DNA of 64,000 nt from Stigmatella ashevillena (GTDB taxonomy: Bacteria > Myxococcota > Myxococcia > Myxococcales > Myxococcaceae), in the NCBI RefSeq assembly GCF_028368975.1, contig NZ_JAQNDM010000002.1, positions 3,466,425 through 3,530,424 of the forward strand. The letters run 5' to 3'. Below are positions 26,816 through 36,159 of the stretch, piece by piece; positions within the stretch are counted from its first letter, which is position 1; each line of letters starts with the position of its first letter. The notes beneath the pieces are model-generated. The model did not search any database and had not been told where the DNA came from. It saw nothing but the letters and a program-made list of their open reading frames with translations. The translations under genes and the position numbers were made by a program.

Positions 26816-27358
26816 ATGACGACACCCCCTCCTCCCCGTACCTTCATCGTCCACGTCGAAGACCGCCCCGGCGTCCTCAGCCGTGTCATCTCGCTCTTCC
26901 GGCGCCGGGCCTACAACATCGACTCGCTCACGGTGGCCAACACCGAGAACGCCGCCATCTCCCGCATCACCCTGGTGATGGCGGCGGATGAGCGCGAAAC
27001 CCGGCTGCTCGAGGCCAACCTCTACAAGCTCATCGAGGTGCTCTACGTGGAGCACGCCACCCCTCAGGGCCAGGTGAGCCGGGAGCTGGCATTGATCAAG
27101 GTGCGCGCCAGCGAAGAGACGCGCCCCGCGGTGTTGCAGGTGTGCGAGGTGTTCCGAGCCCGCGCCATCGATGTGACACCCACCTCGATGGTGATGGAGC
27201 TCACCGGCACCCCCGACAAGATCGACAGCCTCATCGAGATGTTGCGCCCTCACGGCATCATCGAACTGGCGCGCACCGGCACGGTCGCCATGGCGAGGGG
27301 CCCTCAGTCCCCGCTCACGGCCCTGCAAGAAACACCTCCCCCTGGAAAGGCCGCTTGA
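26816..27358 (+). CDS. ilvN: Acetolactate synthase small (regulatory) subunit
   Basis: A 180-residue protein with an N-terminal ACT domain (FIVHVEDRPGVLSRVISLF, residues 9-27) and a second ACT-like C-terminal domain, the full-length IlvN/IlvH layout that binds valine and adjusts the catalytic subunit. NIDSLTVANTENAAISRITL is a family hallmark. It lies 12 bases downstream of ilvB. Confidence 0.95.
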   Translation: MTTPPPPRTFIVHVEDRPGVLSRVISLFRRRAYNIDSLTVANTENAAISRITLVMAADERETRLLEANLYKLIEVLYVEHATPQGQVSRELALIKVRASEETRPAVLQVCEVFRARAIDVTPTSMVMELTGTPDKIDSLIEMLRPHGIIELARTGTVAMARGPQSPLTALQETPPPGKAA

Positions 27359-27407
27359 GCGGCCCGCGAAACAGAAGCCACCCGCAGCAGGAAGCGAGAC
27401 ACGACGC

Positions 27408-28328
27408 ATGGACTGCAAATACATCTGGATGAACGGGAAGCTGGTGCCTGGGACCGAGGTGCAGTTCCCCTTCCTCACCCCTGCGATGCACTACGGCATG
27501 GCGGTCTTCGAGGGCATCCGGTGTTACCGCGCGGCGAAGGGGCCCGCCATCTTCCGCCTGCGGGAGCACATTGAGCGGCTCCACAAGTCCGCGCTGGTGC
27601 TGGGCTGGCGCGAGCTGCCCTTCTCGGTGGGACAACTCGTCGAAGCCTGCCTGGAGACGGTGCACGCCAACGGCCTCGAGGAGTGCTACCTGCGACCGCT
27701 CCTCTTCCTGGCCGGAGGCGGGTGGAATCTCAACATCGATGGCGGCCAGGCCCACGTGGGCATCGCCGCGTGGCCGTGGAATGCCTACCTCGGTCCTGAC
27801 GCCGCCGATCGCGGGGTGAGGGCCAACGTCTCCTCCTATACCCGCCACCACCCCAACGTGGTGATGACCAAGGCGAAGATCGCCGGCAACTACCCCAACT
27901 CCTTCCTGGCCAAGACCGAGTCGGTACGCCTCGGCTTCGACGAAGCGATCATGCTCGATGCCCAGGGACTGGTGGCCGAGTGCACGGGCGCGAACATCTT
28001 CATCGTCAAGGGCAACCGGCTGCTGACGCCCCCCGATGCCCAGATTCTCGAAGGCATTACCCGGGAGACGGTGATGATCCTCGCCCGGGAGATGGGCCTG
28101 GAGGTCAGCACCCAGCCCATCTCGCGCGACCAGCTCTACCTGGCGGACGAAGTCTTCGTCACCGGGACGGCCGTCGAGCTCGCTGCCCTGCGGGAGATCG
28201 ACTTCCGCGCCATCGGCAATGGCCGCACCGGTCCCATCACCCGGAAGCTCCAACAGGCCTACAACGCCGCGGTCCGGGGCGAGCTGCCACGCTCCGCCGA
28301 GTGGCTGACCTACCTCCCCAGCAAGTAG
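27408..28328 (+). CDS. ilvE: Branched-chain amino acid aminotransferase
   Basis: A 306-residue class IV PLP aminotransferase that makes the last step of Val, Leu and Ile synthesis, and also starts their breakdown to branched acyl-CoA starters. Seen are [29 protein letters not shown]-like start (in two overlapping parts MNGKLVP and [14 protein letters not shown]), [12 protein letters not shown], the region [15 protein letters not shown] with the probable PLP lysine, and [13 protein letters not shown]. It follows ilvN by 49 bases. Confidence 0.94.
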   Translation: MDCKYIWMNGKLVPGTEVQFPFLTPAMHYGMAVFEGIRCYRAAKGPAIFRLREHIERLHKSALVLGWRELPFSVGQLVEACLETVHANGLEECYLRPLLFLAGGGWNLNIDGGQAHVGIAAWPWNAYLGPDAADRGVRANVSSYTRHHPNVVMTKAKIAGNYPNSFLAKTESVRLGFDEAIMLDAQGLVAECTGANIFIVKGNRLLTPPDAQILEGITRETVMILAREMGLEVSTQPISRDQLYLADEVFVTGTAVELAALREIDFRAIGNGRTGPITRKLQQAYNAAVRGELPRSAEWLTYLPSK

Positions 28329-28395
28329 CCCCAGAAACCTTCATGTCCCAGGACACCCTCCCGTAGCCCCCTCTCACACCCCAAGGAATACCCCC

Positions 28396-29421
28396 ATGAC
28401 GACCATCTATTACGACAAGGATGCCTCCCTGGACCCCATCCGTGCCCGCCGGGCCGCGATCATCGGCTACGGGAGCCAAGGCCACGCCCATGCCCTCAAC
28501 CTGAAGGAGTCCGGGGTGGACGTGCGGGTGGGCCTGCACACCGCCAGCCGCTCACGGGCCAAGGCCGAGGCCGCGGGGCTCAAGGTGATGACGGTGAGCG
28601 AGGCCGCCCAGTGGGCCGACCTCATCATGATCCTGGCACCGGACCAGACACAGAAGCAGATCTACGACGCGGACATCGCCCCCCACCTCACGAAGAGCAA
28701 GGCCCTGTTCTTCGCCCACGGCTTCAACATCCACTATGGGCAGATCCGCCCCCCCACGGACGTGGACGTGATGCTCATCGCCCCCAAGTCCCCCGGGCAC
28801 CTCGTGCGCCGCCTCTACCAGGACGGCAAGGGAACGCCGGCGTTGATCGCGATCCACCAGGACGCCACCGGCCAGGCGCGGGCGCTGGGCATGTCCTACG
28901 CGCGCGCGCTCGGTGTGACGCGCGCGGGCTTGCTGGAGACCACCTTCAAGGAGGAGACCGAGACGGATCTCTTCGGTGAGCAGGCCGTGCTCTGCGGCGG
29001 TGTGACGGCCCTCGTGCAAGCCGGCTTCGACACGCTGGTGGAGGCGGGCTACCAACCCGAGAGCGCCTATTTCGAGTGTCTGCACGAGCTCAAGCTCATC
29101 GTGGACATGATGTACGAGGGCGGCATGGGCTGGATGCGCCACTCCATCAGCGACACCGCCGAGTACGGCGACTACACGCGGGGGCCGCGCCTCATCAACG
29201 AGGCGGTGCGCGAGGAGATGCGCAAGGTGCTCAAGGAAGTCCAGACCGGCGTCTTCGCGCGCGAGTGGATTCTCGAGAACCAGGCGGGCCGCCCCGTGTT
29301 CGACAAGCTCCGCGAGCAGGGCAAGCAGCACCCCATCGAAGACGTGGGCCGCCGTCTCCGGGAGATGATGTCCTGGATCCGCGACGCCAAGAAGGACTCG
29401 AGCGACCCGTCCGCGCGCTGA
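28396..29421 (+). CDS. ilvC: Ketol-acid reductoisomerase, class I
   Basis: A 341-residue short-form enzyme converting acetolactate to dihydroxyisovalerate with NADPH and Mg. The Rossmann motif [17 protein letters not shown] is at residues 22-38, and the C-terminal knotted domain has [27 protein letters not shown] and [10 protein letters not shown] with the metal-binding acidic residues. It lies 67 bases after ilvE behind an agga ribosome site. The dihydroxyacid dehydratase gene (ilvD) is not in the window. Confidence 0.95.
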   Translation: MTTIYYDKDASLDPIRARRAAIIGYGSQGHAHALNLKESGVDVRVGLHTASRSRAKAEAAGLKVMTVSEAAQWADLIMILAPDQTQKQIYDADIAPHLTKSKALFFAHGFNIHYGQIRPPTDVDVMLIAPKSPGHLVRRLYQDGKGTPALIAIHQDATGQARALGMSYARALGVTRAGLLETTFKEETETDLFGEQAVLCGGVTALVQAGFDTLVEAGYQPESAYFECLHELKLIVDMMYEGGMGWMRHSISDTAEYGDYTRGPRLINEAVREEMRKVLKEVQTGVFAREWILENQAGRPVFDKLREQGKQHPIEDVGRRLREMMSWIRDAKKDSSDPSAR

Positions 29422-29427
29422 GACGTC

Positions 29428-29442
29428 GCGGCCTCGGGCCGC
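29428..29442. terminator. Possible hairpin terminator after ilvC
   Basis: A 6-bp GC stem (gcggcc 29428-29433 with ggccgc 29437-29442) closed by tcg lies in the 22-bp gap between the convergent ilvC and GST genes. There is no T-run. Confidence 0.35.
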
Positions 29443-29443
29443 C

Positions 29444-30121
29444 CTACCGCTGGACCATGGCCTGGGCCGACGCGATGACCTGGGCCTGCGCGGTGGAGGA
29501 GTCCAGCTTCGACGCGTGGGGCACCGTCACCCCCTTCTGGGCCGCCGGCCGCTGCTCGATGGCGGCCAGCCAGCGCTGAAGGCTGGGCAGCCCCTCCACG
29601 GAGACGCCCGACCAGCCGTGGATGCGCACCCACGCCCAGTTCGCGATGTCGGCGATGCTGTACTCGCCGGCGAGGTACTCGCTCTCCGCGAGCCGCGTGT
29701 CGAGCACGGTGTAGAGCCGCCGCGTCTCGTTCTGGTAGCGGTCAATGGCCGGCTGAATCTTCTCCGGGAAGTATCGGAAGAAGACGTTGGCCTGCCCCTG
29801 CATGGGCCCCACCCCGCCCATCTGGAACATCAGCCACTGCGTCACCCGCGAGCGGCCCTGCCGGTCCGTGGGCAGCAGCTTCCCCGCCTTCTCCGCGAGG
29901 TAGAGCATGATGGCCCCCGACTCGAACACGGCGAAGTCCCCCTCCTCGCGGTCCACGATGGCGGGGATGCGCCCATTGGGATTGATTCGCAGGAACTCGG
30001 GCCGCTTCTGCTCGCCCTTTCCAATGTCGATCGGCCGGACGGCATAGGGCAGTCCCAGCTCTTCCAGCGTCACGGACACCTTGTAACCGTTGGGGGTGGC
30101 CCAGGTGTACAGGTCGATCAT
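29444..30121 (-). CDS. YfcG/YghU-like glutathione S-transferase family protein
   Basis: A 225-residue protein with a thioredoxin-fold N-terminus and helical C-terminal domain. The start [20 protein letters not shown] and [12 protein letters not shown] followed by [14 protein letters not shown] are hallmarks of the nu-class GSTs such as YfcG, which use a Thr-x-Asn motif rather than Cys or Ser and act as disulphide reductases or peroxidases. The C-terminal 25 residues are Ser/Ala/Gln-rich. It stands alone on the minus strand between ilvC and pilT. Confidence 0.9.
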   Translation of the reverse strand: MIDLYTWATPNGYKVSVTLEELGLPYAVRPIDIGKGEQKRPEFLRINPNGRIPAIVDREEGDFAVFESGAIMLYLAEKAGKLLPTDRQGRSRVTQWLMFQMGGVGPMQGQANVFFRYFPEKIQPAIDRYQNETRRLYTVLDTRLAESEYLAGEYSIADIANWAWVRIHGWSGVSVEGLPSLQRWLAAIEQRPAAQKGVTVPHASKLDSSTAQAQVIASAQAMVQR

Positions 30122-30238
30122 CGGCGCGGTCCTTTCGTGAGAGCAGGCAACCTAGCATGGGGTCTCCCAGACTCTCCTACAGGAAGGCCCAGCCCCAAGG
30201 CCCAACCCCCCAGCGCCCCCAGGCCTGGAACTTTTTGC

Positions 30239-31375
30239 GTGAGGGATGGGAGGGGAACAGCCCATGATGCTAGGGTCCACCCCGATCGCGAGGTAAGGCT
30301 CCTGGACAAGGCGACACTCGACAAGCTGCTGACCGTGGGCGTGCAGAACGGCGCCTCCGACATCCACTTCCGCCCGGGCGATCCGCCCATCTACCGGGTC
30401 AACGGTGTGCTCCGTCCGTTGAGGATGGACAAGCTGCTCCCCGAGCACACACGTGAAGTGGCCCTCCACCTCATCCACGAAGAGGCGAAGCGCAACCAGA
30501 TCGACAGCATCCAGGAGCACGATGCGTCGTACGGTCTCCAGGGCGTCGCCCGCTTCCGCGTGAACATCTACCGGCAGCGCGGCACCCTGGCGATCATCCT
30601 GCGCATCATCCCGGCCAACGTGCCCACGGCCGAATCGCTCGGGTTGCCCGAAGTCATCAAGACGATTGCCAGCCAGGACCGCGGCCTGGTGCTGGTGACG
30701 GGCGCCACGGGCTCGGGCAAGAGCTCCACGCTCGCCTCGATGATCGACCACATCAACCGCAACGAGAGCCTGCACATCCTCACCATCGAGGACCCGATCG
30801 AGTTCATCTACAAGAACGTCAAGTCCTCCATCTCCCAGCGCGAGATCGGACCGGACACGAACAGCTTCGCCATGGCGCTGCGTGCCGCGCTGCGGCAGGA
30901 CCCGGACGTCATCCTCGTGGGCGAGATGCGCGACACGGAGACCATCGACATCGCGCTCAAGGCCTCCGAGACGGGCCACCTCGTGCTCTCCACGGTGCAC
31001 ACGACGGACGCCTCGCGCACCATCAACCGCCTCGTGTCGGTGTTCAACGCCGAGGAGCAGACGATGGTGCGAATGCGTCTGGCCGACAACCTCAAGGCCA
31101 CCATCTCCCAGCGCCTGTTGCCCCGCGCGGACAACAAAGGCCGCGCCGTGGCCCTGGAAATCATGGTCCAGACCAAGACCATCCAGGAGTACATCCGCGA
31201 GGACCGGACCAGCGAAATCAAGGACGTCATCGAGAAGGGCCGGGACACCTACGGCATGCAGTCCTTCGATCAGCACCTCAGCCAGTTGTACCGCGCCGGC
31301 GCCATCACCTTGGAGACGGCCAGCAGCGCCGCCACCAACCCCGCCGACTTCCAGCGCGCGCTCGAATTCGAGTGA
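30239..31375 (+). CDS. pilT: PilT-type type IV pilus retraction ATPase
   Basis: A secretion ATPase with all PilT hallmarks: Walker A GATGSGKSST, Asp box HILTIEDPIEFI, Walker B DPDVILVGEMRD and His box GHLVLSTVHTTDA. It would power pilus retraction or a related twitching function. The start is uncertain: the homologous body begins at LLDKATLDKLL. GTG 30239 is the nearest conventional in-frame start, but its leader looks non-coding and has no good ribosome site; a GAGGTAAGG motif at 30290-30298 lies just before CTG 30302, which may be the true start (357 residues). No other pilus genes are nearby. Confidence 0.9.
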   Translation: MRDGRGTAHDARVHPDREVRLLDKATLDKLLTVGVQNGASDIHFRPGDPPIYRVNGVLRPLRMDKLLPEHTREVALHLIHEEAKRNQIDSIQEHDASYGLQGVARFRVNIYRQRGTLAIILRIIPANVPTAESLGLPEVIKTIASQDRGLVLVTGATGSGKSSTLASMIDHINRNESLHILTIEDPIEFIYKNVKSSISQREIGPDTNSFAMALRAALRQDPDVILVGEMRDTETIDIALKASETGHLVLSTVHTTDASRTINRLVSVFNAEEQTMVRMRLADNLKATISQRLLPRADNKGRAVALEIMVQTKTIQEYIREDRTSEIKDVIEKGRDTYGMQSFDQHLSQLYRAGAITLETASSAATNPADFQRALEFE

Positions 31376-31393
31376 GCCGCTGTTCCGCGCAGG

Positions 31394-31411
31394 GGACACC
31401 CCAGGGTGTCC
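31394..31411 (+). terminator. Inverted repeat after pilT
   Basis: A perfect 8-bp inverted repeat (ggacaccc 31394-31401, gggtgtcc 31404-31411) with a 2-base spacer, 18 bases after the pilT stop. It would fold as a 7-bp stem with a 4-base loop. No T-run follows, so a factor-dependent terminator or an operator for a dimeric protein are both possible. Confidence 0.4.
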
Positions 31412-31512
31412 TCCGTGCTCCAGGAAACAGAAAGACGGCTTAAAAGGTTTACCCGTGTAACCCGATAAATGTCGTTCTCCCCTCTTAAGTGTCCATTCGG
31501 AGGGAGAACGAC

Positions 31513-32979
31513 ATGGCTGTCTCAAGTTCAGGATTCAAGGGTATCCGGCCCGTACGCGCGGGCTGGCAGCGGGTGGTGCGCTCGGTGACCGCGGGGTGTG
31601 TCCTCGCCACGGGCGTGGCGTGCGATGGAGGCGGCGAGCCCCAGGACACCCCAGCGCTGCAAGAGGCCCAACAAGAGGCCATCATCGGCAGCCGGTACCA
31701 GGCGGAGTCCTGGTCCACCACGGGCACCACGGGTGTGTTCAACGAGGGGGGCGGCGAAGGCCAGTCCGTGGGGGGATTCCAGGTCAACGAGCAGATCCGC
31801 TATGCCTCGGTGAACTTCTCCAACGCGAACCAGATCCAGGTCCGCCTGGCGGCGCCCTACGGGGGCGGCAAGGCAGAGCTCTGGGCGGACGCGGTGGGAA
31901 CTGGCACGAAGCTCGGCACGGTGAACCTCGACGCCGCCACCGGCTCGGATTGGAACGTGTTCGCCACCAAGACCTTCAGCATCACCCCAGTGAGCGGAAC
32001 CCGTGCGCTGATCATCAAGGGCATCGCGACGGGCGGCGACTGGCTGTTCAAGCTCGACTGGTTCGAGCTGCACGGCTCGTCCACCGAGCCGCCTCCCACC
32101 ACACCCTCAGGTACCATCCCGGTCGTGGTGACCAACAAGTGTCCCTATGCCCTCAACGTGACGCTGACGGGCGTGGGGAGCATTCCGCTCGAGAAGGACT
32201 CGGCGGGCAACCCCCTCTACCGCAACCTCGCCAAGGGGGCGAGCTACACCTACGCGACCCCGGCCAACTACCCCAGCGGCCGCGTGAGCGCGTACAAGGT
32301 CATCCCGACGCCGCAGTCTCCCCGCGAGTTGGAGAAGGCGGAGTTCACCCTGGAGAAGCCCTCCAGCGGCACGCAGCTCATCCACTACAACCTCACCTAC
32401 GTGGACCACGTGGGCCTGCCCATGGAGATCTCCAGCGCGGGCTCGGGCGCGAGCTGTGTGGCGGTGCGGTGCAACAAGTCGGCGAGCGCCATCCAGTCCG
32501 CCATCGACACCCAGTGTCCGGACGGCCTGCGCTACTCCATGGGCGGAGGCACCATCTGCCTCGCGCCGCGCTCCTTCTGCCTCGATGGCGAGTACGCGAG
32601 CGACTCGCGTCGCGGGTCCATCTGCACGCGGCTGGATTCCGAGATCGCCCGCTGCGCGAGCAAGTATCCGGGACAGTGCAACCCGGGCACGGCGAAGACG
32701 GCGCAGGTCTACGCCTGCTCGCCGCCCTTCTTCAACGAGAGCGCCAAGTGGTGCTCCGCGCTGAACCGCGGCACGCTGGACATGCCCGACAGCACCGACG
32801 TGTCGAAGTACTACAACACGGGCAAGCCCTACAACACGTACGCCAAGTGGGTCCACGAGCAGTGCGGCGCCGTGTACTCGTTCGCCTATGACGACTACCC
32901 GATGGCCGCCAACCAGGCCGGCTTCTACACCTGCACCGGCGGCCGGCAGATGAACGTGACGTTCTGCCCCGCGGGCTGA
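31513..32979 (+). CDS. Lipoprotein with carbohydrate-binding (CBM6-like) and thaumatin-like domains
   Basis: A 488-residue exported protein. It has a lipobox-like ATGVAC (Cys37) after the signal, then a CBM6-like beta-sandwich (about residues 45-190: YQAESWSTTGTTGVFNEGG ... WLFKLDWFEL). A Thr/Pro linker leads to a Cys-rich C-terminal domain ending in CGAVYSFAYDDYP...FYTCTGG, characteristic of the thaumatin/GH64 fold. The combination suggests binding or hydrolysis of beta-glucan, for instance fungal walls. ATG 31513 has a strong GGAGGGAG ribosome site; the in-frame GTG at 31489 has none. Confidence 0.75.
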   Translation: MAVSSSGFKGIRPVRAGWQRVVRSVTAGCVLATGVACDGGGEPQDTPALQEAQQEAIIGSRYQAESWSTTGTTGVFNEGGGEGQSVGGFQVNEQIRYASVNFSNANQIQVRLAAPYGGGKAELWADAVGTGTKLGTVNLDAATGSDWNVFATKTFSITPVSGTRALIIKGIATGGDWLFKLDWFELHGSSTEPPPTTPSGTIPVVVTNKCPYALNVTLTGVGSIPLEKDSAGNPLYRNLAKGASYTYATPANYPSGRVSAYKVIPTPQSPRELEKAEFTLEKPSSGTQLIHYNLTYVDHVGLPMEISSAGSGASCVAVRCNKSASAIQSAIDTQCPDGLRYSMGGGTICLAPRSFCLDGEYASDSRRGSICTRLDSEIARCASKYPGQCNPGTAKTAQVYACSPPFFNESAKWCSALNRGTLDMPDSTDVSKYYNTGKPYNTYAKWVHEQCGAVYSFAYDDYPMAANQAGFYTCTGGRQMNVTFCPAG

Positions 32980-32980
32980 G

Positions 32981-33280
32981 CTAGATGCGCCCCGGCTCCT
33001 TCTTCGCCAAGGCGGAGAAGGGCTCGGACGCCATCGGCTGAACGGACACGGCCGTGGGAATGGGCCGCTCCATCAACCCTTGCCGCTCCAGTTGCCGCTC
33101 CAGGTAGGCCACTCGCTCGCTGAGCAGCTGCACCTGGGCGGCACTGGGCTGCGTCTCACGCAGGCGGATGAACGTCTCCAGCACCGGCTTGATACAGAAA
33201 CGCAAGGTCAGGCCCAGCAGGGGGATGCCACACGTCATCCCCACGATCATGACGACGGTAATGGCCTCGGTCGTTTCCAT
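32981..33280 (-). CDS. Small membrane protein with coiled coil
   Basis: A 99-residue protein with one N-terminal membrane helix (about residues 6-30, AITVVMIVGMTCGIPLLGL) followed by a short coiled coil (about 38-68, AAQVQLLSERVAYLERQLER) and a polar tail. The size and layout recall phage-shock-type or small scaffold proteins, but no family is recognised. It stands alone, convergent with the lipoprotein gene (2-bp gap) and divergent from the GH43-like gene. Confidence 0.65.
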   Translation of the reverse strand: METTEAITVVMIVGMTCGIPLLGLTLRFCIKPVLETFIRLRETQPSAAQVQLLSERVAYLERQLERQGLMERPIPTAVSVQPMASEPFSALAKKEPGRI

Positions 33281-33430
33281 GGTGTCGCTCCTCGCGGCGC
33301 TGGCGCCGCGGTTCCAGGCAGACGCGATACGCGGGTGCGCCTGAACGATTGCACCCCGCTCTGATTGACCGCAACGCGCCCAGCGGCCTCGCGATAATGG
33401 GAAAGTTCTGTTTTCACAAGGATTCCACGA

Positions 33431-34513
33431 ATGCTTCGATTGAAACGCCTACCGGGTGCCGTCCTCGCTGCCACCTTCCTCGCTTGCGGACCCGAGGCCG
33501 CGCCCGTCCCCGGGCCTACCGAGTCCCAAGAGCAAGCCCTCGGGCGGCTCTCCATCAAGAATGCCGACCCCACGGTCATCCGGGTCGACAGCACCTACAT
33601 CTCCGCGGAGACGGAAGGGGGCCGCATCTACGTGAGGACGGCCGCCTCCGTGGATGCGCTGGCCGGGGCGGCGCGCCAGCAGATCTGGGGCAACCCCAAT
33701 AACTGGGCGGAGGTCTGGGCCCCCCAAATCATCATGAGCGGGGGCACCTACTACATCTACTTCACGGCGGGAGCCGGCAACGCCCACCGCATGTACGTCA
33801 TCCAGTCCCGCTCGCCCAACACGGGCTACACGGCTGCGGCCCCGCTGGCCCTGCCCGACAACAAGTGGGCCATCGACGGCACGGCCTTCGTCTACAAGAA
33901 CCAGTGGTACTTCGTCTGGTCCGGCTGGGTGGGCGACTCCAACGGGGAGCAGACCCTGTTCATCGCGCGGATGTCGAGCCCGACCCAAGTCACGGGCCCC
34001 CGATTCGTCATCTCGCAGCCTCGGGAATGGTGGGAGAAGGTCGACGTCAACCCGCCCACCCGCGTCAACGAAGGCCCTGAGCCCATCATCGATCCCAACG
34101 GGCAGTTGCACATCGTGTACTCGGCCAACGGGAGCTGGGACGTCAACTACTGCCTCGCGGACTTGCGGCTCCGGGCGGGCGGAGATCCCACCTACGTCTG
34201 GGACTGGTTCAAGGCCAATGGCTGCTTCTTCAGCGCCAACGGCAGCATCATGATGAGTGGCTGGCATCCGACGCTCTACGCCAAGGGCGTGGGCCACCAC
34301 TCCTTCGTGCTGCTCAACGGAGACCCCAACACCAGCCCTCCGGCGGGCCCCACCTTCCCCCTGGCCTACCACGGCGTTCCCAAAGCCGATAACCCCAACC
34401 CCTTCTGGGGCGGACGGTACTGGTATTCGGGGACGTTCCAGTGGTGGGGCAACATCACCTATACCCGGGGCTCCGAGAGCAACACGGGCTGGAGCCTGAA
34501 GTTCTACGAGTAG
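33431..34513 (+). CDS. Glycoside hydrolase family 43-like lipoprotein
   Basis: A 360-residue exported five-bladed beta-propeller candidate. A lipobox TFLAC (Cys19) ends the signal. The GH43 catalytic trio can be proposed from motifs in the expected order: Asp in NADPTVIRVDSTYI (base), Asp in WAIDGTAFVYKN (pKa modulator) and Glu in RVNEGPEPIIDPNG (acid). EVWAPQIIMSGGTYYIYFT is a family hallmark. Such enzymes attack arabinan, xylan or galactan side chains. It is preceded by a weak ggattccacga region and lies in a block of secreted degradative genes. Confidence 0.8.
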   Translation: MLRLKRLPGAVLAATFLACGPEAAPVPGPTESQEQALGRLSIKNADPTVIRVDSTYISAETEGGRIYVRTAASVDALAGAARQQIWGNPNNWAEVWAPQIIMSGGTYYIYFTAGAGNAHRMYVIQSRSPNTGYTAAAPLALPDNKWAIDGTAFVYKNQWYFVWSGWVGDSNGEQTLFIARMSSPTQVTGPRFVISQPREWWEKVDVNPPTRVNEGPEPIIDPNGQLHIVYSANGSWDVNYCLADLRLRAGGDPTYVWDWFKANGCFFSANGSIMMSGWHPTLYAKGVGHHSFVLLNGDPNTSPPAGPTFPLAYHGVPKADNPNPFWGGRYWYSGTFQWWGNITYTRGSESNTGWSLKFYE

Positions 34514-34550
34514 CCTCGCTCCAGACCGCCTCATCTCCCCTTGGGACATC

Positions 34551-35318
34551 ATGGCCACCGCTTTCATGACAGGGGTGCTCCTGATGTCCCTGGGGGCCTC
34601 GCCCGAGCCAACAACACTCCCTCGCGCCCTGGCGTGCCTGTCCACGTGGTACCCGGTGGAGCCGGTCATGAAAGACGGCGCGTGGCACTTCAAGCTGGGC
34701 GAGGCCACGTACCGCTGGGACGACGGGAAAGCGAAGCCCTTCGCGGAGGCACTGGCATCCCCCGACCTGGAAGACACGTTCTCGCTTCCGTACACCCCGG
34801 GCCCCATCACCCCGGTGACCCGCGAGAACGAGGACCCGGGACGCATCCGCTTCGAGCCGCTCTTCCGCGCGGCCTATGGCACCTCCCAAGCACAGGTCGA
34901 CGTGGTGGACATCGCCTTCCTGGGGCAACCGCTGAAGGTGAACCGCAAGGTGGCCCCCGCCTTCGGGCGCGTGGCGAAGCGGCTCGAGGCCTCGGTGAAG
35001 CAAGCGCCCTCTCTGAAGCCATACCTGAAGAACCTGGGCGGCACCTTCGTGTGGCGGAAGATCGCCAACACGGACCGCCAGAGCGCCCACTCCTATGGCG
35101 TGTCCATCGACGTGAACGTGAAGCACGCACACTATTGGGAGTGGGCCAGGCCGAAGGCACCGGTGCGCTGGGCGAACCAGATTCCCCAGGCCATCGTGGA
35201 TGCCTTCGAAGCCGAGGGGTTCATCTGGGGAGGACGCTGGTACCACTACGACACCATGCACTTCGAGTACCGGCCCGAGCTGCTCGACCCGGCCTGCACC
35301 TCTTCCCCCTCTCCCTGA
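34551..35318 (+). CDS. M15-family peptidase (D-Ala-D-Ala carboxypeptidase-like)
   Basis: A 255-residue secreted peptidase with a short signal peptide (MATAFMTGVLLMSLGASPEP). The zinc-binding motifs of family M15 are clear: His and Asp in SAHSYGVSIDVNV (about residues 181-193) and the C-terminal GGRWYHYDTMHFEYRPELL with the third ligand His and a catalytic acid. The enzymes cut peptidoglycan peptides; in a predator it could act on prey walls or in its own wall turnover. It lies 37 bases after the GH43-like gene. Confidence 0.85.
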   Translation: MATAFMTGVLLMSLGASPEPTTLPRALACLSTWYPVEPVMKDGAWHFKLGEATYRWDDGKAKPFAEALASPDLEDTFSLPYTPGPITPVTRENEDPGRIRFEPLFRAAYGTSQAQVDVVDIAFLGQPLKVNRKVAPAFGRVAKRLEASVKQAPSLKPYLKNLGGTFVWRKIANTDRQSAHSYGVSIDVNVKHAHYWEWARPKAPVRWANQIPQAIVDAFEAEGFIWGGRWYHYDTMHFEYRPELLDPACTSSPSP

Positions 35319-35338
35319 AGCTGTGTAAGCAGCGTCCC

Positions 35339-36145
35339 ATGCCCCTGCATGTCACGGCTCGAGGTGAGGGCGAACCGGTCCTCCTTCTCCACAGTGGAGG
35401 AATGTCCTCTCGCCAGTGGCGCAAGCTCGGCGATGCCCTCGCCCCCACGCACCGCGTGCTGGCACCGGACTTTCTCGGCTCCGGCGAGAACCCACCCTGG
35501 CCCGCGGACGAGCCGTTTCACTTTCATCAAGACCTCGAGGCCGTTGGAGAGCTCCTCTCGGGGCTCGAGGGCCCCGTGCACCTCGCCGGCCATTCCTATG
35601 GAGGCCTCATCGCGCTGGCGCTCGCGCGAACAGCCCCCTCGAAGATCCGCTCGCTCGCGGTGTATGATCCCGTGGCCTTTGGGGTTCTCTACGACACCTT
35701 GGATCCCGAGGGCCTCGAGAACCTCTCGCGCGCCACCGCCCATCCTCTCTTCTCCGATGATGCGCAGGGAGGCTCCGATGCGTGGTTCGAGGTGTTCGTC
35801 GACTACTGGAACGGTGCTGGAAGCTGGCGCGCCATGGCACCATCCGCCCAGGAGGCATTCCTGCGCGTGGGCAGGAAGGTCTACCTCGAGGTCAGCACCC
35901 TGATGAAGGATCGGACGCCCCTCTCGGCCTACGCCACGATCGCCGCGCCGTCCCTGCTGCTCTTTGGAGAGCACTCCCCGGCAGCGGCGCGCCGTCTCGT
36001 CACCCTGCTCGGAACCGCGATTCCCAACGCGACGGTCCAGGCCGTCGCCAACGCTGGCCACATGGGTCCCATCACCCATGCCGGGGCCGTGAACGCGGAA
36101 CTCACCCGGCACATCCTCGCCGCTACGGCCGGACGGGGCGCATAG
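35339..36145 (+). CDS. Alpha/beta hydrolase (esterase/lipase-like)
   Basis: A 268-residue cytoplasmic alpha/beta hydrolase of the epoxide-hydrolase/esterase type. It shows LLLHSGGMSSRQWRKL at the oxyanion region, nucleophile elbow AGHSYGGLIAL (Ser near 88), and NAGHMGPITH with the catalytic His near the C-terminus. ATG 35339 is 20 bases after the peptidase stop, so co-transcription is likely. The substrate cannot be inferred. Confidence 0.85.
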   Translation: MPLHVTARGEGEPVLLLHSGGMSSRQWRKLGDALAPTHRVLAPDFLGSGENPPWPADEPFHFHQDLEAVGELLSGLEGPVHLAGHSYGGLIALALARTAPSKIRSLAVYDPVAFGVLYDTLDPEGLENLSRATAHPLFSDDAQGGSDAWFEVFVDYWNGAGSWRAMAPSAQEAFLRVGRKVYLEVSTLMKDRTPLSAYATIAAPSLLLFGEHSPAAARRLVTLLGTAIPNATVQAVANAGHMGPITHAGAVNAELTRHILAATAGRGA

Positions 36146-36159
36146 CCCCAGCCCGTGCG

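Noticed and set aside
30224-30241. Sigma-54-like element (tggaactttttgcg) before pilT
   Set aside because: The spacing between the GG and GC dinucleotides is eight bases rather than the ten required.
33449-34846. Minus-strand open frame of 465 codons opposite the GH43-like gene
   Set aside because: Antisense shadow; the plus-strand protein has a lipobox and catalytic motifs.
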